A stretch of DNA of 64,000 nt from Flavobacterium sp. LC2016-01 (GTDB taxonomy: Bacteria > Bacteroidota > Bacteroidia > Flavobacteriales > Flavobacteriaceae): NCBI RefSeq assembly GCF_009711135.1, contig NZ_WMIC01000003.1, positions 248,001 to 312,000 of the forward strand, read 5' to 3'. The notes beneath the pieces are model-generated. The model was not told where the DNA came from and did no database searches. It saw nothing but the letters and a program-made list of their open reading frames with translations. Positions 43,215 to 52,377 of the stretch are shown here, one piece after another. The translations under genes were made by a program, and so were the position numbers. Each line of letters starts with the position of its first letter. Position 1 is the stretch's first letter.

Positions 43215-43253
43215 AAAAAAGCAGAATGGTCAAAAGTGACTATCCTGCTTTTT
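43215..43253 (-). terminator. Terminator of dps
   Basis: AAAAAGCAGAATGGTCA and TGACTATCCTGCTTTTT pair with two mismatches around AAAG, and a T run follows on the minus strand. Confidence 0.8.
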
Positions 43254-43274
43254 AATATACTGAAAAATAATAAA

Positions 43275-43754
43275 TTACAAGGTTTCTTCTAGCCATGCAT
43301 TCATCATCCAAATTGTCTTTTCCTGCTCTGCGATAAAGTCGCTCATCATCGAATTTGTCCCCTCATCATTAATTCCACCCGATTTATTTAAGATTTCTCT
43401 TTCAATTTTCAGTAAATCAGATAATGAATTAACAATTAACTGAACTGCCTTTTCATCGTTTGAGATATTTTTTCCAATCGTCAGTTTGTTATTTTTTATA
43501 TAATCTTCAAAAGTATGCAAAGGAGTTCCGCCAATAGTCAAAACTCTTTCGGCTATCATATCTATTTTAAGCTGTGCATCGGTGTATAATTCTTCAAATT
43601 TTACATGAAGATCAAAGAAACGCTTTCCGCGGATGTTCCAATGAATTCCTCTCAAATTTTGATAATAAACTTGAAAATTTGAAAGTAATATATTCAATTC
43701 TTTTACTAACAATTCTGATTCTTTAACGGGTAATCCTAAAATATTTGTCTTCAT
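43275..43754 (-). CDS. dps: Dps ferritin-like DNA-protection protein
   Basis: 159 residues. Ferroxidase residues at the subunit interface: His in GIHWNIRG, His/Glu/Asp in FFDLHVKFEELYTDAQLKID. The family-typical AERVLTIGGTPL follows. It stores iron while consuming peroxide. It diverges from an oxyR-type gene with 107 bp between them, each with a promoter motif, so OxyR control is likely. Confidence 0.93.
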   Translation of the reverse strand: MKTNILGLPVKESELLVKELNILLSNFQVYYQNLRGIHWNIRGKRFFDLHVKFEELYTDAQLKIDMIAERVLTIGGTPLHTFEDYIKNNKLTIGKNISNDEKAVQLIVNSLSDLLKIEREILNKSGGINDEGTNSMMSDFIAEQEKTIWMMNAWLEETL

Positions 43755-43781
43755 AATCTAATTTTTTACACTAATTTACTA

Positions 43782-43789
43782 CAAAACTA
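43782..43789 (-). promoter_or_regulatory. dps promoter -7 motif
   Basis: TAGTTTTG on the minus strand matches TAnnTTTG and sits 28 bp before the dps ATG. Confidence 0.5.
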
Positions 43790-43833
43790 AAGTAAGTTTA
43801 ATAAATTTTATATAAATAAAAATTATATTTTCT

Positions 43834-43841
43834 TATTTTTG
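43834..43841 (+). promoter_or_regulatory. oxyR promoter -7 motif
   Basis: TATTTTTG matches TAnnTTTG and lies 20 bp before the oxyR ATG. The A+T-rich 44 bp between the two motifs is where a shared OxyR site would be. Confidence 0.5.
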
Positions 43842-43861
43842 CATCACAAATTACTATCATT

Positions 43862-44806
43862 ATGACTATAACTCAATTGCAATATGTGTTAGCAGTTGCT
43901 GAACACAAAAATTTTACTCTTGCAGCCGAAAAATGCTTTGTTACACAGCCAACTTTAAGCATGCAGATTCAGAAAATTGAAGAAGAACTCAATATTTTAA
44001 TTTTTGACAGAAGCAAAAAACCTATTCAGCTGACTGATATTGGACAAAAAATTGTTAATCAGGCAAAAAATATTGTAAATGAGGCGGATAGAATCAAAGA
44101 TATTGTTGAACAGCAAAAAGGTTTTATTGGCGGTGAATTTCGTTTAGGAATTATCCCGACAATCATGCCGACACTTTTGCCGATGTTCTTAAATAATTTC
44201 ATTAAAAAATATCCAAAAGTTAAACTCTTAATTGAAGAGCTGAATACAGATGAAATCATTTTAAAATTAAAAAATGGTCATCTTGATGCTGCAATTGCTG
44301 CAACACCGCTCGAAGATGAAAAAATTAAAGAAATAGTTTTATATTTTGAACCGTTTGTCGCATACATTCCTGAGCATCACGTAAGTTTTCAAAAAGAAGA
44401 AATTGAAGTTGCAGATTTAAATTTGAACGAAATTTTACTTTTACAGGACGGTCATTGTTTTAGAGATGGAATTTTGAACTTATGTAAAAATGGGACTGAT
44501 ATTGAACAAAACAATTTTCAGATTCAAAGCGGGAGTTTTGAAACTTTAATAAAATTAGCCGATGAAGGCCTTGGCACAACATTACTTCCGTACTTGCATA
44601 CCTTAGATTTAAAAGATTCCGATAAGTTGAAACTCCGTAATTTTAAGGAGCCAAAGCCTGCCCGTGAGGTAAGTTTAATTTACCCTAAAAGCGAATTAAA
44701 AATGCAAATCATTGACGCTATTAGATCAACAATTGCTGGCGTTGTAAAAGGAGCAATTGTTTTCCAGAATGTTCAAATCATAAGTCCGCTGCAAAAGAAA
44801 CAATAA
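43862..44806 (+). CDS. oxyR: LysR-type peroxide sensor OxyR
   Basis: 314 residues. N-terminal winged helix (TITQLQYVLAVAEHKNFTLA, AEKCFVTQPTLSMQIQKIE) and a C-terminal sensor domain. C199 in GHCFRD and C208 in LNLC are at the same numbers as the redox pair of E. coli OxyR, so it should form the disulfide on H2O2. Divergent from dps. Ends in a terminator shared with the next gene. Confidence 0.93.
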   Translation: MTITQLQYVLAVAEHKNFTLAAEKCFVTQPTLSMQIQKIEEELNILIFDRSKKPIQLTDIGQKIVNQAKNIVNEADRIKDIVEQQKGFIGGEFRLGIIPTIMPTLLPMFLNNFIKKYPKVKLLIEELNTDEIILKLKNGHLDAAIAATPLEDEKIKEIVLYFEPFVAYIPEHHVSFQKEEIEVADLNLNEILLLQDGHCFRDGILNLCKNGTDIEQNNFQIQSGSFETLIKLADEGLGTTLLPYLHTLDLKDSDKLKLRNFKEPKPAREVSLIYPKSELKMQIIDAIRSTIAGVVKGAIVFQNVQIISPLQKKQ

Positions 44807-44807
44807 T

Positions 44808-44838
44808 AAAAAAGGAGCCAATTTGGCTCCTTTTTTTA
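44808..44838. terminator. Bidirectional terminator
   Basis: AAAAGGAGCCAA/TTTGGCTCCTTTT with A and T runs on both sides between convergent genes. Confidence 0.88.
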
Positions 44839-45033
44839 TACTTTAATCAGTAGTAGACTCTGTTTTAATTCTGGTTTCTCAATTATGAAATTTAATAACC
44901 ATTCTTGCAGTTGTTCCATTTCATAAGGTAATAGTGTTTTGATAGCTTTTTCTAACTCTTTACAGAAAAGTACCGGGTCGAAACTTACTCTCTCGAGTAT
45001 TGATTTCGTGTAATCAAACATCATTTTTGACAT
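44836..45033 (-). CDS. Small helical protein
   Basis: 65 residues (ATG at 45033; 45024 and 45021 are alternatives). Helical and amphipathic: SFDPVLFCKELEKAIKTLLP, then EQLQEWLLNFIIEKPELKQS. Its stop codon sits against the terminator of oxyR. No family name known to me. Composition and termination support a real gene. Confidence 0.65.
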   Translation of the reverse strand: MSKMMFDYTKSILERVSFDPVLFCKELEKAIKTLLPYEMEQLQEWLLNFIIEKPELKQSLLLIKV

Positions 45034-45199
45034 AATAAAATAAGATTTTGGGGGGTTATCTATTTTTTTAAACTCGCACCAAATTTAAACAAATATCACA
45101 TATAAAGATCTTTTTTAACTTATTTTTTTCAAAACTTTATCAACGAATACGTTTTCTTAGTACATATAAATCAATATAGAATTATTCTAAATAACTTAA

Positions 45200-45865
45200 T
45201 CAGACCTTTTTAAAAGCTCTAAACATCTCGCGTTTCCCCGGCGGACCGGCTAATTTTTCGACTGTAAATCCAACAGAAATCATACTCCTTTTAACAACAC
45301 CGCGAGCAGCATATGTTACTAAAACGCCATTTGGTTTTAAACTATTGTACATTTTCTGGAAAATCTCGGTGCTCCACAACTCAGGTTGCACTCTATATCC
45401 GAAGGCGTCAAAGTAAATCAAATCAAAAGTTTCGAAATCGTCAATTTCATCAAAAAATTGTTTTCTTTTCGTTAACGAGAACTTGCTGCTAAGATCGGTT
45501 TTCTCATTCCATTCACATTTATGCATTTTCTCAAAAATGTTATCAAATTCCAATGCCTCTAATTCGGCAACATAATTCATCGCCAGCACTTCCTCTGCAT
45601 TAACTGGATACGCTTCTACTCCAACATAATCAATTGTCTGCTGTTTTTGTTCTGATTCTAAAAAAGTGATAAAAGCGTTTAGGCCTGTTCCAAAACCAAT
45701 TTCTAAAATGGCAACAGGTTTATCTTCAAATAAAGAAAGACCATTTTTTATAAAAACGTGTTTTGCTTCCTGTATTGCGCCATGTTTTGAATGATAACTT
45801 TCATTCCATTCTTCTAAATGAATTGTCGTTGAGCCATCTAGCGTTTTAATTATTTCTCTTTTCAC
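45200..45865 (-). CDS. mnmD: tRNA (mnm5s2U34)-methyltransferase MnmD
   Basis: 221 residues. SAM-binding loop ILEIGFGTGLNAFIT, acidic strand end DYVGVEAYPV, and the DUF752 signature DLIYFDAFGYRVQPELWS with a late VTYAARGVVKRSM. This matches the methyltransferase half of MnmC, which exists as stand-alone MnmD. It finishes the modification of U34 in tRNAs. No partner gene adjacent. Confidence 0.9.
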   Translation of the reverse strand: MKREIIKTLDGSTTIHLEEWNESYHSKHGAIQEAKHVFIKNGLSLFEDKPVAILEIGFGTGLNAFITFLESEQKQQTIDYVGVEAYPVNAEEVLAMNYVAELEALEFDNIFEKMHKCEWNEKTDLSSKFSLTKRKQFFDEIDDFETFDLIYFDAFGYRVQPELWSTEIFQKMYNSLKPNGVLVTYAARGVVKRSMISVGFTVEKLAGPPGKREMFRAFKKV

Positions 45866-46081
45866 GATTTTCGAATTTTACAATAGTGTTTCACTGATTT
45901 TCAGTCGGTTTTCTTCATCAAAATTAATCAAAACAAATGCGTAAAGCCTTAAAAAATCGCAGTTTTTTCATAAATTCTTTATAAAACTCTGCCAAAATTT
46001 TCGGTTTATTATAAGATAAATAAATCTCAATTAAACACAGGAATTAATGCAGTTTTACCAAGCAAATTACATATTTTTCCG

Positions 46082-46089
46082 TAATTTTG
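46082..46089 (+). promoter_or_regulatory. ilvE promoter -7 motif
   Basis: TAATTTTG matches TAnnTTTG. The leader to the ATG would be about 80 nt. The rest of the 310-bp gap upstream (45866-46175) shows nothing else I can support. Confidence 0.5.
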
Positions 46090-46175
46090 CATTCAACAAA
46101 ACCCTATTCTTCATCAGATCATTACGTTATATTTTCATCTGTTAAGAATTCAATTAGATAAAACTTTACATAATT

Positions 46176-47246
46176 ATGAGTACAACTCAAACAAGCAAAA
46201 TTGAAATCAGAAAAGCTGAATCGTCTAAGATAAGCTCTGTAGACTTTGAAAACTTAAGCTTTGGTGCTGTATTTACAGACCATTTATTTGAATGTGATTA
46301 CAAAAATGGACAATGGCAGACTCCGGTCATTAAGCCTTATGCTCCTATTTTAATGGATCCTTCTTCTAAAGTCTTTCATTACGGACAAGCGATTTTTGAA
46401 GGAATGAAAGCTTATAAAGATGAAAATAATGATGTTTGGTTGTTTAGACCTGATGAAAACTACAAACGTTTCAACAATTCTGCAGTTCGTATGGCAATGC
46501 CAGAAGTACCGGAAGATATTTTCTTAGAAGGTTTAAATGAATTATTAAAAATCGACCAAGAATGGATTCAGAGAGGAAACGGAGCAAGTATGTACATCCG
46601 TCCTTTTATGATTGCGACAGGACCTGGCGTTATTGCAAATCCATCTGACGAATATAAATTCATGATCTTGCTTTCTCCTGCAAAATCATATTATGGAGGC
46701 GAAGTAAAAGTAATTATTGCTGAGCATTACAGTAGAGCTGCAAATGGTGGAATTGGTGCTGCAAAAGCGGCAGGAAACTACGCTGCGCAGTTTTACCCAA
46801 CTAATTTAGCAAACAAAGACGGTTTCCAGCAAGTTATCTGGACTGATGATGCAACGCATACAAAATTAGAAGAAGCTGGAACAATGAATGTTTTCTTCAG
46901 AATTAACGATACTTTATTAACTGCTCCAACAAGCGAAAGAATTTTAGATGGTATCACCAGAAAAAGTTTGATTGCAATGGCAGAAAAAGAAGGTCTTAAT
47001 GTAGAAGTTCGTCCTGTTATTGTTTCAGAATTGGTAGAAGCCGCTAAAAACGGATCTTTAAAAGAAATTTTCGGAGCTGGAACTGCTGCTGTTATCAGCG
47101 TAATAAAAGGCTTCTCCTATAAAGGTGAGTATTATGAAATGACACCAATTGAAAATTCATACGCTTCATTCTTAAAAGAAAAACTGACAAGTCTTCAAAA
47201 TAAACTTTCTGAAGATACTTATGGATGGACTGTAAAAGTTCAGTAA
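46176..47246 (+). CDS. ilvE: Branched-chain amino acid aminotransferase
   Basis: 356 residues of fold type IV PLP enzyme, with HYGQAIFEGMKAYK near residue 72 and the PLP lysine in GAAKAAGNYAAQ (about residue 198). EEAGTMNVFF and the phosphate-binding GITRKSLI and GTAAVIS motifs follow. It makes or breaks down Val, Leu and Ile by transamination with glutamate. Single gene with a palindromic terminator. Confidence 0.93.
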   Translation: MSTTQTSKIEIRKAESSKISSVDFENLSFGAVFTDHLFECDYKNGQWQTPVIKPYAPILMDPSSKVFHYGQAIFEGMKAYKDENNDVWLFRPDENYKRFNNSAVRMAMPEVPEDIFLEGLNELLKIDQEWIQRGNGASMYIRPFMIATGPGVIANPSDEYKFMILLSPAKSYYGGEVKVIIAEHYSRAANGGIGAAKAAGNYAAQFYPTNLANKDGFQQVIWTDDATHTKLEEAGTMNVFFRINDTLLTAPTSERILDGITRKSLIAMAEKEGLNVEVRPVIVSELVEAAKNGSLKEIFGAGTAAVISVIKGFSYKGEYYEMTPIENSYASFLKEKLTSLQNKLSEDTYGWTVKVQ

Positions 47247-47267
47247 TTCCAAAATTGATATAAAAAC

Positions 47268-47300
47268 AAACCCGACAGATTTTAAAATCTGTCGGGTTTT
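47268..47300 (+). terminator. Terminator of ilvE
   Basis: AACCCGACAGATTTT/AAAATCTGTCGGGTT is a perfect 15-bp inverted repeat without spacer, followed by TTTC. Confidence 0.85.
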
Positions 47301-47317
47301 CTATTTATGCTTGATTT

Positions 47318-47400
47318 TTTTAAACACATAGAAACATAGCTATGTGCATAGCGTCTTTCCTTAAAACAAGGTAAAAAACTATGTTTCTATGTGTTTAAAA
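47318..47400. repeat. 83-bp palindromic element
   Basis: TTTTAAACACATAGAAACAT(AG) at 47318-47339 and its exact complement at 47379-47400 give a 22-bp stem. The 39-nt centre contains CTATGTGCATAG. It looks like a MITE or REP unit and carries no gene. Confidence 0.8.
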
Positions 47401-47423
47401 TATTTACGCGCAGAATTTCATTT

Positions 47424-47804
47424 TTATAAAAGCTTCGAAAAATCAGGTTTAAAATAATTAGGTCCTTTCATTACTTTTCCATCTTCACGATAAATTGGCT
47501 GACCGTCTTCTCCAAGCTTGCTCATATTACTGCGCTGAATTTCGTCAAAAACAGCTTCTATTTTATCCTGCAGACCGTGCTCGATAATAGTTCCGCATAA
47601 AATATACATCATATCACCAAGAGCATCAGCAATTTCAACTAAATCATTATTTTGAACAGCTTCAAGATATTCTTCGTTTTCTTCTTTCATCAAATTATAA
47701 CGAAGCAGTTTTTTAGTCGCGCCCAAATCGGCTTTTGGAGTTTCACTGTGACCTATTTTAAAAGCAGTATGAAATTGCGTTACTGCATCGAGTTGTTTCT
47801 TCAT
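47424..47804 (-). CDS. MazG-like / phosphoribosyl-ATP pyrophosphohydrolase-like protein
   Basis: 126 residues. The all-alpha NTP pyrophosphatase motif is seen as LMKEENEEYLEAV (EExxE) and EIADALGDMMYILCGT (ExxD), the metal-binding residues. It likely hydrolyses a nucleoside triphosphate to monophosphate as a house-cleaning enzyme. The C-terminus has FDEIQRSNMSKLGEDGQPIY, typical of this subgroup. Confidence 0.85.
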   Translation of the reverse strand: MKKQLDAVTQFHTAFKIGHSETPKADLGATKKLLRYNLMKEENEEYLEAVQNNDLVEIADALGDMMYILCGTIIEHGLQDKIEAVFDEIQRSNMSKLGEDGQPIYREDGKVMKGPNYFKPDFSKLL

Positions 47805-47885
47805 GTTTTTAATTGATTAAATGAATTGGCAAATTAGCAACAATTCGTGTACAATTCTCTAAATTTGCCAAAAATAATTTTAACT

Positions 47886-48074
47886 ATGTTTAGTCAAGGA
47901 CAATTAATATTCGCAGTCTGTTTTTTTATTGCTTTTGTAATCGTTATGATTTTTGCTTATCGAAAAGATCTCGCACTTCATAAAATATTTTATAAAGGAA
48001 ATTATAAAGTCCTAATTGTTTTTCTGCTTTTTATTGCAATTTTGTTTGTAATCAAATTTTTCTTCAAAAGATAA
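47886..48074 (+). CDS. Small two-helix membrane protein
   Basis: 62 residues from the ATG at 47886. Helices at about 8-26 (FAVCFFIAFVIVMIFAY) and 42-58 (VLIVFLLFIAILFVIKFFF), with a basic loop between. Common small protein in flavobacteria, function unknown. The longer frame starting at 47847 runs through the gap between divergent genes and is less likely. Confidence 0.7.
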   Translation: MFSQGQLIFAVCFFIAFVIVMIFAYRKDLALHKIFYKGNYKVLIVFLLFIAILFVIKFFFKR

Positions 48075-48242
48075 TTGAGGTAAAATAAATTTAGAAAATT
48101 CATAATTAAACTCGTTCAAAATCGTTTTATTTGAATGTTTTTTGATCAGTATAATTTAATAAACCAATTTTTGTTATAATGTTATTTCAATACTACAAGT
48201 GAGAAAATTTTATAACTTTACGACAGCAAACAACCACCTCAA

Positions 48243-49469
48243 ATGAAGATTCTTAAATATTTATTTCTATTAGCATTACTTAGCCTAGTTGCTCTTACCG
48301 TTTTTGTAGCTACCCAAAAAGGAATTTTTTCTGTAGAAAGAAGCAAAGTGATCAATTCACCAAAAGCAACTGTATATAATTATGTGAATGATTTTAGAAA
48401 TTATGAAGATTTTGAATCTTGGGCTGTTGAAGACCCATCATTAAATTTTACTTTCCCAAATAAAACAGCAGGAAATGGAGCTTCATTTTACTGGACAAGC
48501 ACTGAAGGGGCAGGAAATGCAATTACATTAAAAGCGAAAGACGGAGAAAGTATTCAGCAAAAAATGAAGTATGACGGCACAGAGGCCGACGTAAACTGGA
48601 CTTTTAAAGATACTTTAGCAGGAAAAACAAAAGTAACTTGGAAGGCAAAAGGAACAATGAGCTTTTTGTTTAAAATTTACACGGCGTTGAATGGAGGTTC
48701 TGATAAGGTTATTGGAACAATTTACGAAAAAAGTCTTGCGAACATTGACAAAAATCTTGATTACGAAACTAAAACGTATAATGTTACCGTGGATGGCGTT
48801 GTTCAGAAAACTGAAATTCCATACATCAAACAGACTTTTACGAGCGAAATTTCGAAAATAACCAAAAATGCAAGAATCGTTATTCCAAAACTTATTAAGT
48901 TTAGTGAAACCAATGCATTGCAGGCAAACGGAAAACCATTTATCATTTACCATACATATGATACCAAAACTGGTCTAGCCAAAATTTCTATTTGTTTACC
49001 AATAAACAAAGAAATTTCAATTACTTCTGGAAGTGATATTATATCAGGTAAAATGAATGCTTTTGAAGCTGTAAAAACAACTTTAACGGGTGATTATTCA
49101 CATACCGGTGAAGCAATTGCTAAAACAACAGCTTACATAAACAATCAAAAAATAATGCCAGACCTAAGCTGGTCACATCTTGAAATTTTGACCGTTAGCA
49201 AATTAGATACAAAAAGCCCATCTAAATTAGTTACTGAAATTTATTTCCCAACAAAACCTAAAGTTGTACCGGTTGCCCCAGTTTCTGCAGCTCCTGCAGA
49301 TTACGACAATCCAGTTGATCCTGCAGTCACAAATACTACAACAACCGACCCTGCTGGTGCTAATCCTGCAGCAACCGTTCCTGTTGTAAAAAAACCTGTA
49401 AAACCAAAACCGACAGCACCGAAACCTGCCACTACTCCGCCAGCAAAGACTGAAGAAGACGAATTCTAA
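48243..49469 (+). CDS. SRPBCC (START-like) domain protein with Pro-rich tail
   Basis: 408 residues. A membrane helix or signal (3-24), an SRPBCC domain (about 30-175: VERSKVINSPKATVYNYVND, W repeats), a second domain like GyrI/AraC effector-binding (about 190-345), and a low-complexity Pro/Ala/Thr/Lys tail (350-408, ending EEDEF). A ligand-binding envelope protein anchored to the membrane is likely. 58 bp upstream of the ECF sigma gene. Confidence 0.8.
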   Translation: MKILKYLFLLALLSLVALTVFVATQKGIFSVERSKVINSPKATVYNYVNDFRNYEDFESWAVEDPSLNFTFPNKTAGNGASFYWTSTEGAGNAITLKAKDGESIQQKMKYDGTEADVNWTFKDTLAGKTKVTWKAKGTMSFLFKIYTALNGGSDKVIGTIYEKSLANIDKNLDYETKTYNVTVDGVVQKTEIPYIKQTFTSEISKITKNARIVIPKLIKFSETNALQANGKPFIIYHTYDTKTGLAKISICLPINKEISITSGSDIISGKMNAFEAVKTTLTGDYSHTGEAIAKTTAYINNQKIMPDLSWSHLEILTVSKLDTKSPSKLVTEIYFPTKPKVVPVAPVSAAPADYDNPVDPAVTNTTTTDPAGANPAATVPVVKKPVKPKPTAPKPATTPPAKTEEDEF

Positions 49470-49527
49470 AATAAAGATTTTTAAACCTTTAGCTTAAAAT
49501 TCATTCTAATAAGATAAATAAACAAAT

Positions 49528-50070
49528 TTGACAGACGAGAAGGAATTTATAAAACAATTATTAAATCCTAAAACGCAAAATACTGCGTTTCAAAAACTCT
49601 TGTCTGATTATCAAAAACCGTTGTATTCTCATATCCGGAATATCGTTTTGGATCATGAAGATGCTAATGATGTTTTGCAGAATACTTTTGTAAAAGTTTT
49701 TCAGTACTTAAAAAACTTTAAAGGTGAGAGCAAGCTTTTTTCATGGATGTATCGCATTGCAACAAACGAAGCTTTGACTTTTTTAAATCAGAAAGCAAAA
49801 TTAAACGGACTGACATCTGAAGCTTTACAGACAAAAACGATAGAAAATCTAAAATCTGATGTTTATTTTGATGGAGATGAAATTCAGATCAAACTCCAAA
49901 AAGCCATTGTTACATTGCCAGAAAAACAGCAGTTGGTTTTTAAAATGAAATATTTTGAAGAATTAAAGTATGAAGAAATAGCTGAGATTTTAGGGACTTC
50001 AGTTGGTGCATTAAAAGCATCTTATCATCATGCGGTAAAAAAAATTGAATTATATGTTACATCAAATTAA
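49528..50070 (+). CDS. ECF RNA polymerase sigma factor
   Basis: 180 residues starting at TTG (49528); no ATG in frame upstream fits. Sigma-70 region 2: LSDYQKPLYSHIRNIVLDHE and DVLQNTFVKVFQYL. Region 4: LPEKQQLVFKMKYFEELKYE, with the recognition helix GTSVGALKASYHHAVKKIE. Followed by a small membrane protein and a secreted 'sensor' gene, so it is an ECF unit with its own regulators. A TTG start may keep its level low. Confidence 0.92.
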   Translation: MTDEKEFIKQLLNPKTQNTAFQKLLSDYQKPLYSHIRNIVLDHEDANDVLQNTFVKVFQYLKNFKGESKLFSWMYRIATNEALTFLNQKAKLNGLTSEALQTKTIENLKSDVYFDGDEIQIKLQKAIVTLPEKQQLVFKMKYFEELKYEEIAEILGTSVGALKASYHHAVKKIELYVTSN

Positions 50071-50103
50071 ACCTTTTGTAAAAAAAACTATCTTATAGAC
50101 ATT

Positions 50104-50517
50104 ATGAAAGCATTTAAATTAGAAAACGAACCGAAAATCAAATCTGGATTTAAAACTCCAGAGCACTATTTTGATGATTTATCGGCAAAAGTTTTACAGC
50201 AGATTAACGAAAAAGAAGTAAAAGTAATACCTCTTTACAAACGTAAAAAAGTAATTTCACTTGTTGCGGCCGCAATGATTGTTTTTGCCTTGATGATTCC
50301 GATAGTAAATAATTATAATACAACTTCTAATGAACTTGACGAAGCAACTTTAGAAACTTATTTATCGTATGACTCTAATTTAAACCAGTATGATCTGATG
50401 CAAAATTTAGACGCCAAAGATCTTCAAAAACTCAATAAAAATGTAGCTATTGAAGATGAGACACTAGAAGACATTCTAGCATCAAACCCAAACATTGAAC
50501 ACTTAATTTCTGAATAA
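50104..50517 (+). CDS. Probable anti-sigma / membrane regulator of ECF unit
   Basis: 137 residues. A cytoplasmic N-terminus (residues 1-53), one membrane helix (about 55-75, VISLVAAAMIVFALMIPIV) and an acidic outer part ending NIEHLISE. The topology, and its position 33 bp after the sigma gene, fit an anti-sigma factor, though no zinc motif is present. Inference from layout. Confidence 0.7.
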   Translation: MKAFKLENEPKIKSGFKTPEHYFDDLSAKVLQQINEKEVKVIPLYKRKKVISLVAAAMIVFALMIPIVNNYNTTSNELDEATLETYLSYDSNLNQYDLMQNLDAKDLQKLNKNVAIEDETLEDILASNPNIEHLISE

Positions 50518-50534
50518 AAAACAAAACTTAAAAG

Positions 50535-50993
50535 ATGAAAATCAAAAATATCCTGCCGATAATTTTATTCCTGATAAGTTTTTCATTTTATGCCCAAGGT
50601 GGAAAAACAGATGAAAAACGTGAAAAAATTAAAGCTTATAAAGTTTCTTTTTTAACGACTGAATTAGAATTGACTCCTGCCGAAGCTGAAAAATTCTGGC
50701 CTATTTACAATGCGTTTGACGACAAGCAATTCGAATTAAGACATCAAAAAATGAAAGTGTATTTAGAACGTCTGGATGATGACAATGTAAATTCAATTTC
50801 AGAAAAAGAAGCTGCAGTTTTACTTTCTCAAATGGAAAGCACTGATAAAGAACTTTATCTGTTGCGCGAGAAATACAATTCAAACTTAAAAAAGATACTT
50901 TCTGCAAAGAAAATATTAAAGCTTAAAAAATCTGAAGACGATTTTAGCCGAAAATTATTAAAACAATATCGAGAAAAAGCCGGAAAAGATTAA
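50535..50993 (+). CDS. Secreted sensor-type protein of ECF unit
   Basis: 152 residues with a signal peptide (ends FYAQ, about residue 21). All-helical mature part with ELTPAEAEKFWPIYNAFDDK, a pattern annotated in Bacteroidota as 'sensor of ECF-type sigma factor' and related to Spy/CpxP LTXXQ proteins. It probably senses envelope stress and signals through the membrane protein encoded upstream. Confidence 0.8.
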   Translation: MKIKNILPIILFLISFSFYAQGGKTDEKREKIKAYKVSFLTTELELTPAEAEKFWPIYNAFDDKQFELRHQKMKVYLERLDDDNVNSISEKEAAVLLSQMESTDKELYLLREKYNSNLKKILSAKKILKLKKSEDDFSRKLLKQYREKAGKD

Positions 50994-51010
50994 CAAAGAG
51001 TACAACAGCG

Positions 51011-51065
51011 ACAAACCCCCTATATAATAATACTTACTTTATTATTTAGGGGGTTTGTTATTTTT
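51011..51065. terminator. Terminator of ECF unit
   Basis: ACAAACCCCCTA and TAGGGGGTTTGT enclose an A+T-rich loop, followed by a T run on the plus strand; it can also end the convergent minus-strand gene. Confidence 0.8.
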
Positions 51066-51080
51066 AAAAATCTTGTCTGG

Positions 51081-52142
51081 CTATATAAAAGTGATTCGGA
51101 TTAATTTATTGTAACCTGCTGCAATAGCAGTATTTTTATTGATAAATCGAATAGTAAAAAGCTTAGAATCATCTGATAATTGTTTCCAAGTTGCGCCTCC
51201 ATCCTGAGAGTACTGAATCCCTGAAGATCCAACGCAAACTAATTCTCTTGCATTGCTTCCTGGAACATATTGAATACATGAAGCGTATCCAAAACCTTGA
51301 TTCTGCCCAACTAATTCCCACGTTTTTCCTCCGTCTTTGGTACAAATTTTATTATCCGAGTTTTTCTCTGGAAATTCATAATCACCGCCCGCAGCAAATC
51401 CGTGTTTTGCATCGTAAAAATCGGCCGTAAAAATTCCTGTCATTGTTTTACCTTGAGTTATTGGAGTATCAATAACTTTCCATGTTTTCGCTTTATCTGG
51501 AGAATAAAAAACACGCGATTTTTTTCCTCCTGAAACCAGCCAAGTATCATTTCCTTTAATTACAATATTAGTATTGCTTGCGGCAAAAGCAGATTCACCT
51601 TGAGTGTTTGTTGGCAATTTATCCGACAATAATTTTGTCCATGTTTCACCGCCATCGCGTGTCACAATGATTGAAAAAGTATCTTCTGTAGGGTCTCCAA
51701 TTGCGATTCCTTCTTTATCATTCCAAAATTGCATGCTGTCGTAAAACACCTTGGCATTTACTTCTTTATAAACTAATTTTACTTTTCTAGTTTTTTTATC
51801 AACCTGATACAAAAGAGCAGGATTTGCAACACTTAATAAAAAGATATTTTTATCGTTTTGTGCTATGCTTCTGAATTCTAAATTAAGTGTATCACGATAA
51901 ATATGATCTTCAAATTTTTCTCTTTTATCTAAATCAAAACAGCCAAAACGGGAATTGTCTGCGCCGTACCACACTTTATTATTATCAATTGTAATGGCCC
52001 GGATGCTGATTTTATCCTGAAATAAAACTTCAGTCTGCATTGAAACAAAGCCTCCTGGCCCTGGTGCTTTATCATTATTTTCCAACGCTTTAAAGGACAC
52101 CAGTAAAACAAATAAACTAAAAAATAATATTAATTTTCTCAT
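51081..52142 (-). CDS. Secreted BNR/Ycf48-like propeller protein
   Basis: 353 residues with a signal peptide (1-20). Asp-box (SxDxGxTW) repeats: VTRDGGETWTKL, YSPDKAKTWKV, CTKDGGKTWELVG and YSQDGGATWKQL, spaced about 40-60 residues, giving a beta-propeller like Ycf48 or sialidase-type folds. The usual role is protein-protein contact at the surface. No catalytic residues are identified. Confidence 0.85.
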   Translation of the reverse strand: MRKLILFFSLFVLLVSFKALENNDKAPGPGGFVSMQTEVLFQDKISIRAITIDNNKVWYGADNSRFGCFDLDKREKFEDHIYRDTLNLEFRSIAQNDKNIFLLSVANPALLYQVDKKTRKVKLVYKEVNAKVFYDSMQFWNDKEGIAIGDPTEDTFSIIVTRDGGETWTKLLSDKLPTNTQGESAFAASNTNIVIKGNDTWLVSGGKKSRVFYSPDKAKTWKVIDTPITQGKTMTGIFTADFYDAKHGFAAGGDYEFPEKNSDNKICTKDGGKTWELVGQNQGFGYASCIQYVPGSNARELVCVGSSGIQYSQDGGATWKQLSDDSKLFTIRFINKNTAIAAGYNKLIRITFI

Positions 52143-52377
52143 GTAGGTTAAGGTTTAGTTGTTGCTAAAATACAATTATTTATAACATATAAAATAGCTT
52201 TTATTCTTTTTGATAATAATCTTTTTAACAGCCTTTTTTACAGAATCAAAAGTAAAAATAAAGCAACAAAACACAAAATATTAAAAATCATATCCTTAAC
52301 ACAAACCAGTCGTGGAATTATTTTTTTGGCACAGTAATTGGATATTCCACATTAATTAATTTTTAATATTATTTGCC

